A stretch of DNA of 64,000 bases from JBGQOJ01 sp052119585 (GTDB lineage: Bacteria; Pseudomonadota; Alphaproteobacteria; Rhodobacterales; Rhodobacteraceae), in the NCBI RefSeq assembly GCF_052119585.1, contig NZ_JBGQOJ010000005.1, positions 62,001-126,000 of the forward strand. The letters run 5' to 3'. This document shows, piece after piece, positions 7,798 through 14,675 of the stretch. Both the position numbers and the translations under genes were made by a program. A model generated the notes under the pieces. That model made no database searches. It saw nothing but the letters and a program-made list of their open reading frames with translations, and was not told the DNA's origin. Position 1 is the stretch's first letter. Every line of letters starts with the position of its first letter.

Positions 7798-8361
7798 ATG
7801 ATTTCAGATGAATATGGGCCGAAGTTAGAGCGAAAGTTTGCCCGCGCGGACCGGGGTTTGACGGTCAGTGACGGGCTGGTGATCGAGGGCTACGCCTCGT
7901 TCTTTGGCAAGGCGGACCAGGGTGGCGATATTGTCGAGGCGGGGGCCTATACGGCGTCTCTGGCGCGACTGGCGGCGGGCGGGATGCGGGTGAAGATGCT
8001 GTGGCAGCATGATCCCGCGCAGCCCATAGGCATATGGGACGAGGTGCGCGAGGATGGGCGTGGCCTTTATGTGAAGGGCCGGTTGCTGGGGGATGTGGCC
8101 CGCGGGCGCGAGGCGGCGGCACTGATCGGCGCGGGGGCGATTGACGGCTTGTCGATCGGCTATCGCACGGTGCGGGCGCAAAAGGATGCCAATGGGCGGC
8201 GCCTGTTGGCGGAGCTGGAGTTGTGGGAGGTGTCGCTTGTGACCTTTCCCATGCTGACCGAGGCGAGGATCGGGGCCAAGGGCGAGAGCCTGCCGGACCC
8301 GGTGTGGAGTGATTTGGTGGAGGTCATCGAGGGGGCCCGCCAAATGCTGGCGCAGACCTGA
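7798..8361 (+). CDS. GTA gp4, prohead maturation protease
   Basis: HK97-type serine protease that processes the capsid precursor during head maturation. It is 187 residues, with catalytic His71 in MLWQHDPAQPIG and catalytic Ser119 in IDGLSIGYRT, both at the expected spacing, and the conserved LWEVSLVTFPM segment near 170. The start at 7798 is set by AAGGAG (7786-7791) with 6-nt spacing, so the longer frame from 7711, which overlaps g3, is not used. Only 34 nt separate it from g3, leaving no room for g3.5. Confidence 0.95.
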   Translation: MISDEYGPKLERKFARADRGLTVSDGLVIEGYASFFGKADQGGDIVEAGAYTASLARLAAGGMRVKMLWQHDPAQPIGIWDEVREDGRGLYVKGRLLGDVARGREAAALIGAGAIDGLSIGYRTVRAQKDANGRRLLAELELWEVSLVTFPMLTEARIGAKGESLPDPVWSDLVEVIEGARQMLAQT

Positions 8362-8398
8362 GCCAGCGATACGAAACCTAAATTGTCAGGACGTTTGA

Positions 8399-9601
8399 AT
8401 GACCAAAACCGAGACAAAGTCCCGGGTCGGGACAGATCTGTCCGCGCCCCAGCCGATGGCCGCGGATGTGAAGGCGGCATTTGCCGGATTTATGAATGAT
8501 TTCAGCGTTTTTCAGGCTGATATCAAAGTGAAGTATCAACAACAGGAAGAGCGACTTACCATGCTGGATCGCAAGACAATGACCTACAACCGCCCTGCTT
8601 TGTCGGGGGCTGCCGTGACCGAGGCACCGCATCAGAAGGCGTTCCAGGCCTATCTGCGCTCGGGCGATGATGATGCGTTGCGCGGTCTGGTCATGGAGGG
8701 CAAGGCGATGTCCACTGCGGTTGCAGCCGATGGCGGGTATCTGGTTGACCCCGAGACCTCGGCGGCGATTTTGGGAGTGCTGCGCGCGACCTCTTCGATC
8801 CGGGCGATTGCCAATGTGGTGAACGTCGAGGCAACGTCGTTCGATGTGCTGGTGGATCATTCCGAACTGGGCGCGGGTTGGGCCACCGAAGGTGCGACGG
8901 CGGGCGATACGGATACGCCGCAGATCGAGCGTATTTCGATCCCGCTGCACGAGTTGTCCGCCTTGCCGCGGGCGAGCCAGCGGCTGCTGGATGACAGCGC
9001 CTTCGATATCGAGGGCTGGCTGGCGGAGCGCATCGCGGGTAAGTTTGCCCGATCTGAGGCTGCGGCGTTCATTGGTGGCGATGGCATCGACAAGCCCAAG
9101 GGCTTTTTGACCCATCCGTCGGTGGACAACGATCTGTGGAGCTGGGGGTCGATCGGCTATGTGCCGACCGGTGCCGATGGCGCGTTCGACATGAGCGACC
9201 CTGCGGATGCGATTGTCGATCTGGTCTATGCGCTTGGTGCTGGGTACCGCGCGAATGCGAGTTTCGTGATGAACTCGAAGACCGCCGGCGCGGTGCGCAA
9301 GATGAAGGACGCGGATGGCCGGTTCCTGTGGGCGGATAGCCTTGCCGCCGGGGAACCTGCACGCCTGATGGGCTATCGCGTATTGATTGCCGAGGACATG
9401 CCGGACATCGGTTCGGGCGCGACGGCGATTGCCTTTGGCGATTTCGGCGCGGGCTATACGGTTGCGGAACGCCCCGATCTGCGGGTGCTGCGCGATCCGT
9501 TCTCGGCCAAGCCACATGTGCTGTTCTATGCGACCAAGCGTGTGGGGGGCGATGTCAGTGACTTTGCCGCGATCAAACTTCTGAAATTCTCGGCAAGCTA
9601 A
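8399..9601 (+). CDS. GTA gp5, major capsid protein (HK97 fold)
   Basis: Structural protein of the GTA head. It is 400 residues: a helical N-terminal delta-like domain (about residues 1-100, with a coiled-coil-like stretch around VKYQQQEERLTMLDRKT) expected to be removed by gp4, then the HK97 domain with GGYLVDPETS, SSIRAIANVV, ELSALPRASQRLLDDSAFDIE and the P-loop/E-loop region ending FYATKRVGGDVSDFAAIKLLKFSAS. A ribosome-binding AGGA lies 7 nt before the ATG. Two strong hairpins follow the stop, which may favour its abundance over the downstream genes. Confidence 0.97.
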   Translation: MTKTETKSRVGTDLSAPQPMAADVKAAFAGFMNDFSVFQADIKVKYQQQEERLTMLDRKTMTYNRPALSGAAVTEAPHQKAFQAYLRSGDDDALRGLVMEGKAMSTAVAADGGYLVDPETSAAILGVLRATSSIRAIANVVNVEATSFDVLVDHSELGAGWATEGATAGDTDTPQIERISIPLHELSALPRASQRLLDDSAFDIEGWLAERIAGKFARSEAAAFIGGDGIDKPKGFLTHPSVDNDLWSWGSIGYVPTGADGAFDMSDPADAIVDLVYALGAGYRANASFVMNSKTAGAVRKMKDADGRFLWADSLAAGEPARLMGYRVLIAEDMPDIGSGATAIAFGDFGAGYTVAERPDLRVLRDPFSAKPHVLFYATKRVGGDVSDFAAIKLLKFSAS

Positions 9602-9619
9602 GGCGCTTGCGGTGAGTGG

Positions 9620-9707
9620 CCGCCCCTTGGGTAAGGGGCGGTCGGTGGGCGTATGTCATGGACCCCGTGTTGTCTAGCTGCTCCCCCTCCGTTCGAGCAA
9701 CACGGGG
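9620..9707 (+). promoter_or_regulatory. Two consecutive perfect hairpins after the capsid gene
   Basis: Hairpin one is CCGCCCCTT (9620-9628) with AAGGGGCGG (9633-9641), 9 bp and a 4-nt loop. Hairpin two is CCCCGTGTTG (9663-9672) with CAACACGGGG (9698-9707), 10 bp and a 25-nt loop. Neither is followed by a T-run, so they are better read as mRNA-stabilising or processing structures than as terminators. They fill most of the 153-nt gap between g5 and g6, which holds no credible gene. Confidence 0.6.
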
Positions 9708-9754
9708 AGAGGCATGCGTCCATCAGAGGAGGGCGGAAATTGCGGAGAAATTCA

Positions 9755-10354
9755 ATGATGTTGATCGAGCAAAGCGTGGTGCCGGACGAGGCGCTGCCGA
9801 TTGTGGCTTTTCGGGACCATCTGCGGTTGGGGTCGGGGTTTGCCGATGACGCGGCGCAGGATGCGGTTCTGGCTGCCGTTGTACGGGCGGCACTTGCCGT
9901 GATCGAGGGGCGGACAGGCAAGGTGCTGATCCGGCGCCGGTTCGGTTGGACTGTGACGCAATGGAGCACGTTATCGGAGCAGGCATTGCCGGTCGCCCCG
10001 GTGCAGGAGGTGGTGTCGATTGCGTTGTCGACGCGTCAGGGCGAGGTGACACCCGTTGATCTGGCGCGTGTGCGGCTGGTGCCGGACATGCAAAGACCGC
10101 TGATTGTGGCGACGGGGGCGGTCTTGCCGCAGGTGCCATTGGCGGGCACGGCGGAGGTTGTGTTCGAGGCGGGCATTGCGGCGGCCTGGGGTGATCTGCC
10201 CGGCGATCTGGCGCAGGCGGTGATGATGCTGGCCGCGCATTACTACGAACACAGGTTCGAGAGTGCGGCGCAGGGCGGGTCTGTTCCGTTCGGGGTTGCT
10301 GCGCTGATCGAGCGGTATCGCACCGTGCGGTTGCTGGGCGGGGGTGCGCGGTGA
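9755..10354 (+). CDS. GTA gp6, head-tail connector (gp6-like)
   Basis: Adaptor that docks on the portal to prepare the head for the tail. It is 199 residues and largely helical, with the family-typical features ALPIVAFRDHLRLGSGF near the N-terminus, a stretch around ALAVIEGRTGKVL (an early helix in these connectors), and a C-terminal VMMLAAHYYEHRF helix. The start at 9755 has GGAG 7 nt upstream; the frame from 9653 runs back through the hairpins and is not convincing. The stop overlaps the g7 start (GTGA), beginning a chain of overlapping genes that runs to g15. Confidence 0.88.
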   Translation: MMLIEQSVVPDEALPIVAFRDHLRLGSGFADDAAQDAVLAAVVRAALAVIEGRTGKVLIRRRFGWTVTQWSTLSEQALPVAPVQEVVSIALSTRQGEVTPVDLARVRLVPDMQRPLIVATGAVLPQVPLAGTAEVVFEAGIAAAWGDLPGDLAQAVMMLAAHYYEHRFESAAQGGSVPFGVAALIERYRTVRLLGGGAR

Positions 10355-10689
10355 ACGGCCCCGTGCTGTCGCGCCGGCTGGTGCTGGAAGAGTCGCAACG
10401 GGATGCGGACGGTGCAGGCGGTTTCAGCAAGGTCTGGGTGCCTTTGGGGCAGGTCTGGGCCGAGGTGAAGGCGGGCGCAGGGCGCGAAAGGTCGGGGGAG
10501 TTGGTGACGGTTTCCACTGTGCCCTACCGCATCACGGTGCGGGCGGCAGCGGTTGGCGCGCCATCCCGTCCGAAGCCGGATCAACGGTTCCGCGAAGGCG
10601 CGCGACTGTTCCGCATTCTGGCGGTTGCGGAGCGGGATGCGGATGCGCGGTATCTGACCTGCTTTGCCCATGAGGAGGTGCCGACATGA
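10351..10689 (+). CDS. GTA gp7, head-tail adaptor
   Basis: Small stopper/adaptor protein, 112 residues, of the phage head-tail joining family. The SRRLVLEESQRDADGAGGFSKVW and GQVWAEVKAG segments are typical of it. Translation begins at the GTG embedded in the g6 stop (GTGA), so expression depends on g6 translation. It ends by overlapping the ATG of g8 by 4 nt. Length and position agree with R. capsulatus g7. Confidence 0.85.
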   Translation: MNGPVLSRRLVLEESQRDADGAGGFSKVWVPLGQVWAEVKAGAGRERSGELVTVSTVPYRITVRAAAVGAPSRPKPDQRFREGARLFRILAVAERDADARYLTCFAHEEVPT

Positions 10690-11096
10690 GTTACGGGGTT
10701 TCTGCGGCTTTGCAGGCGGCGGTTTACCAGCGGTTGCTGGGAGATGCCGTCTTGGGCGGGTTGGTCGGGGCTGCGGTTTATGATGCGGCCCCGGCGGGGT
10801 TGCTGCCGCCGACCTATGTCAGCCTTGGCCCCGAGGATGTGCGCGACCAGTCCGACAAGACGGGTTCGGGCGCGGTGCATCTGTTCACGGTCAGCGTGGT
10901 GACCGATGCGGCGGGGTTCCAGACGGCCAAGGTTGTGGCGGCGGCGGTGTCGGATGCGCTGATCGACGCGGATCTTGTGCTGGACCGCGGGCGGCTGGTG
11001 TCGCTTGGCTTTGTGAAGGCCAGCGCCCGACGGGTTGGCACGGGCACGCAGCGGCGCATTGATTTGCAGTTCCGCGCGCGGGTTGACGACATTTGA
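10686..11096 (+). CDS. GTA gp8, tail terminator-like protein (DUF3168)
   Basis: It is 136 residues, DUF3168 type, with the N-terminal MSYGVSAALQAAVYQRLL, the PPTYVSLGPEDVRD motif and the C-terminal RRIDLQFRARV strand. In related siphophages proteins of this fold cap the tail and join it to the head; applying that to the GTA follows from family knowledge. It overlaps g7 by 4 nt (ATGA). A 22-nt gap before g9 carries the g9 ribosome-binding site. Confidence 0.85.
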   Translation: MSYGVSAALQAAVYQRLLGDAVLGGLVGAAVYDAAPAGLLPPTYVSLGPEDVRDQSDKTGSGAVHLFTVSVVTDAAGFQTAKVVAAAVSDALIDADLVLDRGRLVSLGFVKASARRVGTGTQRRIDLQFRARVDDI

Positions 11097-11118
11097 GTTT
11101 CAAAACGGAGTGATGGCC

Positions 11119-11532
11119 ATGGGTGCCCAGAACGGTAAAGACCTTTTGATAAAGCTGGACCTGACCGGAGACGGACAGTTCGAGACCATTGCAGGGCTGC
11201 GTGCCACGCGGATCAGTTTCAACGCGGAAAGCGTGGATGTGACGAGCCTCGAGAGCCAGGGGGGCTGGCGCGAGTTGCTGGCGGGGGCTGGTGTGCGATC
11301 TGCCTCTATCTCAGGCTCGGGCGTGTTCAAGGATGCGGACACGGACGAGCGGGCGCGGCAGATCTTTTTCGACGGTGAGACGCCGGATTTTCAAGTGATC
11401 ATACCGGCGTTCGGAATCGTCCAGGGGGCGTTTCAGGTGACCTCGATCGAGTATTCGGGCAGCCACAACGGCGAGGCGACGTATGAACTGTCGATGGCCA
11501 GCGCGGGTGCGCTGACGTTTACGGCGCTGTGA
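11119..11532 (+). CDS. GTA gp9, major tail protein
   Basis: Forms the stacked rings of the short non-contractile GTA tail tube. It is 137 residues, TP901-1-like major tail family, with GKDLLIKLDLTGDGQFETIAG at the N-terminus and SYEL-like beta strands, SHNGEATYELSMASAG, at the C-terminus. I prefer the ATG at 11119 to 11113 because GGAG (11107-11110) is 8 nt from 11119 and only 2 nt from 11113. The TGA overlaps the g10 ATG by one base. The sequence is very close to what I recall of R. capsulatus gp9, as expected for a conserved structural protein. Confidence 0.93.
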   Translation: MGAQNGKDLLIKLDLTGDGQFETIAGLRATRISFNAESVDVTSLESQGGWRELLAGAGVRSASISGSGVFKDADTDERARQIFFDGETPDFQVIIPAFGIVQGAFQVTSIEYSGSHNGEATYELSMASAGALTFTAL

Positions 11533-11855
11533 TGGTGAACCCCTGGGCGGGAGAGGTCGCGCTGTGCCTCGATGGCGAGCGGCGGGTCTGCAAGCTGACG
11601 CTTGGGGCGTTGGCCGAACTGGAGGCGGCGCTGGAAACCGGCACGCTGATCGATCTGGTAGAGAGGTTCGAGGCGGGGCGCTTTTCCACGCGGGATGTTC
11701 TGGCGCTGGTGGTGGCGGGGCTGCGGGGGGGCGGATGGGACGGGACCGGCACGGATTTGCTGCGGTCCGATATCGGGGGCGGTCCGGTCGAGGCGGCGCG
11801 GGTGGGCGCGATGCTGCTGGCGCGGGCGTTTTCGTTGCCTGACGCCGCGCCATGA
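11532..11855 (+). CDS. GTA gp10, tail assembly protein
   Basis: It is 107 residues and of the gene transfer agent family found between the major tail and tape-measure genes. The visible pattern, GEVALCLDGERRVCKLTLGALAELE then DVLALVVAGLRGGG, resembles tail assembly chaperones, which bind the tape measure before tube polymerisation. That role is inferred from position. Start at the ATG overlapping the g9 stop (TGATG); a GTG three bases upstream is also possible. It overlaps g10.1 by 4 nt. Confidence 0.8.
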   Translation: MVNPWAGEVALCLDGERRVCKLTLGALAELEAALETGTLIDLVERFEAGRFSTRDVLALVVAGLRGGGWDGTGTDLLRSDIGGGPVEAARVGAMLLARAFSLPDAAP

Positions 11856-12055
11856 GCGGCTTTGATTGGCCCGCGCTGTTACGGGCGGGCCTGTGCGGCG
11901 CGGGGTTGAAGCCGCAGGAGTTCTGGCGACTGACGCCGGTGGAGTTGCTGACAATGCTGGGGAGCGGTGCCGGCGAGGCGCCTTTGACGCGGGCGCGGCT
12001 GGACGAATTGGCGCGCGCCTATCCCGATGTGAACGGAGGATCGGCGGATGAGTAG
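11852..12055 (+). CDS. GTA gp10.1, small tail assembly chaperone-like protein
   Basis: Tiny 67-residue helical protein, FDWPALLRAGLCGAGLKPQEFWRLTPVELLTMLG, matching the product encoded between g10 and g11 in R. capsulatus (rcc01693 family). Together with g10 it occupies the place where siphophages encode the paired tail chaperones, usually linked by frameshifting; here the two are separate frames with a 4-nt ATGA overlap. It also overlaps the start of g11 by 8 nt. Confidence 0.82.
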   Translation: MSGFDWPALLRAGLCGAGLKPQEFWRLTPVELLTMLGSGAGEAPLTRARLDELARAYPDVNGGSADE

Positions 12056-12707
12056 TGTAGACGGAATGGACGGGCTGGACGACCAGATTGCATCGCTTGA
12101 GGTCAGTCTTGGCGGTGCGCAGACAGTTGCGGCGGCATTCAACGGTGAACTGGGCCGCCTGCACGACGGGTTCGGGGCGGCCAACCGCGAGGTCGAAGCG
12201 CTGTCGCGGGGGATCAGCCGCGGATTGCGCGGTGCCTTTGACGGTTTGGTGTTCGACGGGATGAAGCTGTCCGACGCGCTGGGCAAGGTGGCGCAGTCCA
12301 TGTCGAACACGATGTACAACATCGCGATGAAGCCCGTGACCAACCATTTTGGCGGGATGCTGGCGGATGGTGTCAGCGGGCTGTTCCAGGGGCTTTTGCC
12401 ATTCGAAAAGGGCGGTAGCTTTAGCCAGGGGCGGGTGATGCCCTTTGCCAAGGGCGGTGTTGTGGGCGGGCCGACGACCTTTCCGATGCGGGGGGGCATG
12501 GGGCTGATGGGCGAGGCCGGGCCAGAGGCGATCATGCCTTTGGCACGGGGCGCTGACGGGCGGCTTGGCGTCAAGACCGACGGCGCGCGCGCGGTGACGG
12601 TGGTGATGAACATCACCACGCCGGACGCCCAAGGGTTTCAGCGCAGTCAGGGGCAGATTGCCGCGCAAATGAGCCGCGCCCTGGGCCGTGGCCAGCGCAA
12701 CAGGTAG
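12048..12707 (+). CDS. GTA gp11, tail tape measure protein
   Basis: Determines tail length and is ejected during DNA delivery. It is only 219 residues, consistent with the short GTA tail and much shorter than phage tape measures. The N-terminal third is helical (DDQIASLEVSLGGAQTVAAAFNGELG), followed by GLVFDGMKLSDALGKVAQSM and a Gly-rich membrane-active-looking segment. The C-terminal part, GGPTTFPMRGGMGLMGEAGPEAIMPL, is the lambda-like tape-measure C-terminal signature. It begins within g10.1 (8-nt overlap) and is followed by a 11-nt gap to g12. Confidence 0.9.
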   Translation: MSSVDGMDGLDDQIASLEVSLGGAQTVAAAFNGELGRLHDGFGAANREVEALSRGISRGLRGAFDGLVFDGMKLSDALGKVAQSMSNTMYNIAMKPVTNHFGGMLADGVSGLFQGLLPFEKGGSFSQGRVMPFAKGGVVGGPTTFPMRGGMGLMGEAGPEAIMPLARGADGRLGVKTDGARAVTVVMNITTPDAQGFQRSQGQIAAQMSRALGRGQRNR

Positions 12708-12718
12708 GGAGCAGGGAT

Positions 12719-13351
12719 ATGGGTTTTCATGAAGTGCGGTTTCCGGCCTCGTTGAGCTTTGGCTCTGTCGGTGGGCCGGAGCGGCGGACCGAGGTTGTCA
12801 CGTTGGCCAACGGGTTCGAGGAGCGCAATACGCCCTGGGCGCATTCGCGTCGACGCTATGATGCGGGTGTGGGGATGCGGTCGCTGGACGATGTCGAGAT
12901 GCTGATCGCATTTTTCGAGGCGCGGCGCGGGCAGATGTTCGGGTTCCGCTGGAAGGATTGGGCAGATTTCAAATCGGGCAAAGCCAGCGTTGCGCCGCAG
13001 TTTCAGGATCAGGTGATTGCAACGGGGGATGGGTCGGTCGCGGTGTTCCAGCTGAACAAGACCTACCGGTCGGGGTTGCAAAGCTACACGCGCCCGATTG
13101 CGAAACCGGTTGCGGGATCGGTGAAGATCGGCATTCAGGGCGATCCGATGCGCGAAGGGGTGGAATTCGAAGTGGACACGGCCACCGGGCTTGTGAGCTT
13201 TGCGCATCCGCCCGACGAGGGGGTCGAGATTACCGCCGGATTCGAGTTCGACGTGCCTGTGCGCTTTGACACGGACCGGATACAGACCTCTGTTGCCAGT
13301 TTTCAGGCCGGTGATGTGCCGAATGTGCCCGTGATCGAGGTGCGTGTCTGA
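12719..13351 (+). CDS. GTA gp12, distal tail protein (DUF2460)
   Basis: Forms the ring at the tip of the tube that joins the baseplate. It is 210 residues and DUF2460 type, with FHEVRFPASLSFGSVGGPER at the N-terminus, the RRRYDAGVGMRSLDDVEMLIAFFEARRG segment and the hallmark GFRWKDWADFKSG. AGGGAGCAGG upstream serves as the ribosome-binding site. Its TGA overlaps the ATG of g13 by one base. Confidence 0.92.
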   Translation: MGFHEVRFPASLSFGSVGGPERRTEVVTLANGFEERNTPWAHSRRRYDAGVGMRSLDDVEMLIAFFEARRGQMFGFRWKDWADFKSGKASVAPQFQDQVIATGDGSVAVFQLNKTYRSGLQSYTRPIAKPVAGSVKIGIQGDPMREGVEFEVDTATGLVSFAHPPDEGVEITAGFEFDVPVRFDTDRIQTSVASFQAGDVPNVPVIEVRV

Positions 13352-14238
13352 TGGCGTTGCCGGGCGAGTTGGAGGCGCATCTGGCGGGCGGTCTGACGAC
13401 CCTGTGCCGATGCTGGGCGGTGACGCGGCGCGACGGGATCGAGCAGGGCTTTACCGATCATGACATGGACCTGACGTTCGAGGGGGTGCTGTTTCGCGCC
13501 GACACCGGATTGAGCGCAAAGGCGTTGCAGCAGACCACTGGTCTTGCCGTGGACAATACCGAGGCGCTGGGCGCGTTGAGCCACGCGTCTGTGTCCGAGG
13601 CGGATATTCAGGCGGGGCGCTATGACGGGGCCGATGTGCGGGCCTGGCTGGTGAACTGGGCGGATGTTTCGCAGCGGATGCTGCAATTTCGCGGCACATT
13701 CGGAGAGATCCAGCGGTCCGGCGGGGCGTTTCAGGTCGAACTGCGCGGGTTGACAGAGGCGCTGAACCAGCCGCAGGGCCGGGTGTATCAGCGGCCGTGT
13801 CCTGCGGTTCTTGGGGATAAGGCCTGTGGTTTCGATCTGTCCGCTGCGGGCTATGTTGCCGAGGTGGCAGTGGAGATCATCGAGGACGGGCGGGTGTTCC
13901 GTTTTTCCGCGATGGCGGGGTTTGATCTGCGCTGGTTCGAGCGGGGGCGTCTGAGCGTGCTGTCCGGTTCTGCCAAGGGGCTGGTCGGTATGATCAAGAA
14001 CGACCGGTTGAGCGATGCGGGCCGGGAGATCGAACTGTGGGAGGTGCTGCGCGCGCCGATCGAGGCTGGCGATCTGGTGCGGATTGAAGCGGGGTGTGAC
14101 AAGCGGGCCGAAACCTGCCGACTCAAGTTCCAGAACTTTGTCAACTTTCGCGGATTTCCAGACATACCGGGCGAGGACTGGCTGATGAGTTATCCGTTGC
14201 AGGCGTCGGGGAATTCCGGCGGGAGCCTGACGCGTTGA
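13351..14238 (+). CDS. GTA gp13, baseplate hub protein (DUF2163)
   Basis: Hub at the tail tip between distal tail protein and megatron. It is 295 residues, in two halves: DUF2163 with FTDHDMDLTFEGVLFRADTG, then the BR0599-like domain with RPCPAVLGDKACGFDL and FQNFVNFRGFPDIPGEDW. Four cysteines, Cys150, Cys159, Cys249 and Cys256, lie in the two conserved loops. I recall that the R. capsulatus hub carries an iron-sulfur cluster on such cysteines, so this protein probably does too. It overlaps g12 by 1 nt and g14 by 4 nt. Confidence 0.92.
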   Translation: MALPGELEAHLAGGLTTLCRCWAVTRRDGIEQGFTDHDMDLTFEGVLFRADTGLSAKALQQTTGLAVDNTEALGALSHASVSEADIQAGRYDGADVRAWLVNWADVSQRMLQFRGTFGEIQRSGGAFQVELRGLTEALNQPQGRVYQRPCPAVLGDKACGFDLSAAGYVAEVAVEIIEDGRVFRFSAMAGFDLRWFERGRLSVLSGSAKGLVGMIKNDRLSDAGREIELWEVLRAPIEAGDLVRIEAGCDKRAETCRLKFQNFVNFRGFPDIPGEDWLMSYPLQASGNSGGSLTR

Positions 14239-14675
14239 GCGCCGGTCGCTTTGCCGGGCTGGCGCGGGGATGGGTGGGGACGCCCTATCTGCATCAGGCC
14301 TCGGTTCGGGGGGCGGGTGCCGACTGCCTTGGGTTGTTGCGGGGCGTCTGGCGCGAGGCCTACGGGGCGGAACCTGAGGCGGTGCCCGCCTATACGCCGG
14401 ATTGGTCGGAGCCGCAGGGCGAAGAGCGACTGTGGGCGGCTATCCTTCGGCATTTCAGCCCGAAGGACGGGGCAGGATTGGACGTCGGGGATTTGATCCT
14501 GTTTCGGATGCGGCCGGGGGCGGTTGCCAAACATCTTGGGATTATCGGGACGGCTGGGCCTGATCCTACGTTTATTCATGCATATTCGGGTCACGGGGTT
14601 GTTGAAAGCCCTTTGTCTGTCCCGTGGAAGCGCCGGGTTACGGCGCGGTTTGTTTTTCCGGAAAGGGGTGTCTGA
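14235..14675 (+). CDS. GTA gp14, NlpC/P60 peptidoglycan hydrolase
   Basis: Cell-wall peptidase of the tail tip that opens a path through the recipient's peptidoglycan. It is 146 residues with the papain-like triad: Cys31 in GADCLGLLRG, His100 in AKHLGIIG and a third residue around His115 in FIHAYSGHG. The start is a TTG fused to the g13 stop (TTGA at 14235-14238), an unusual codon that ties its translation tightly to g13. It overlaps g15 by one base. Confidence 0.92.
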   Translation: MSAGRFAGLARGWVGTPYLHQASVRGAGADCLGLLRGVWREAYGAEPEAVPAYTPDWSEPQGEERLWAAILRHFSPKDGAGLDVGDLILFRMRPGAVAKHLGIIGTAGPDPTFIHAYSGHGVVESPLSVPWKRRVTARFVFPERGV

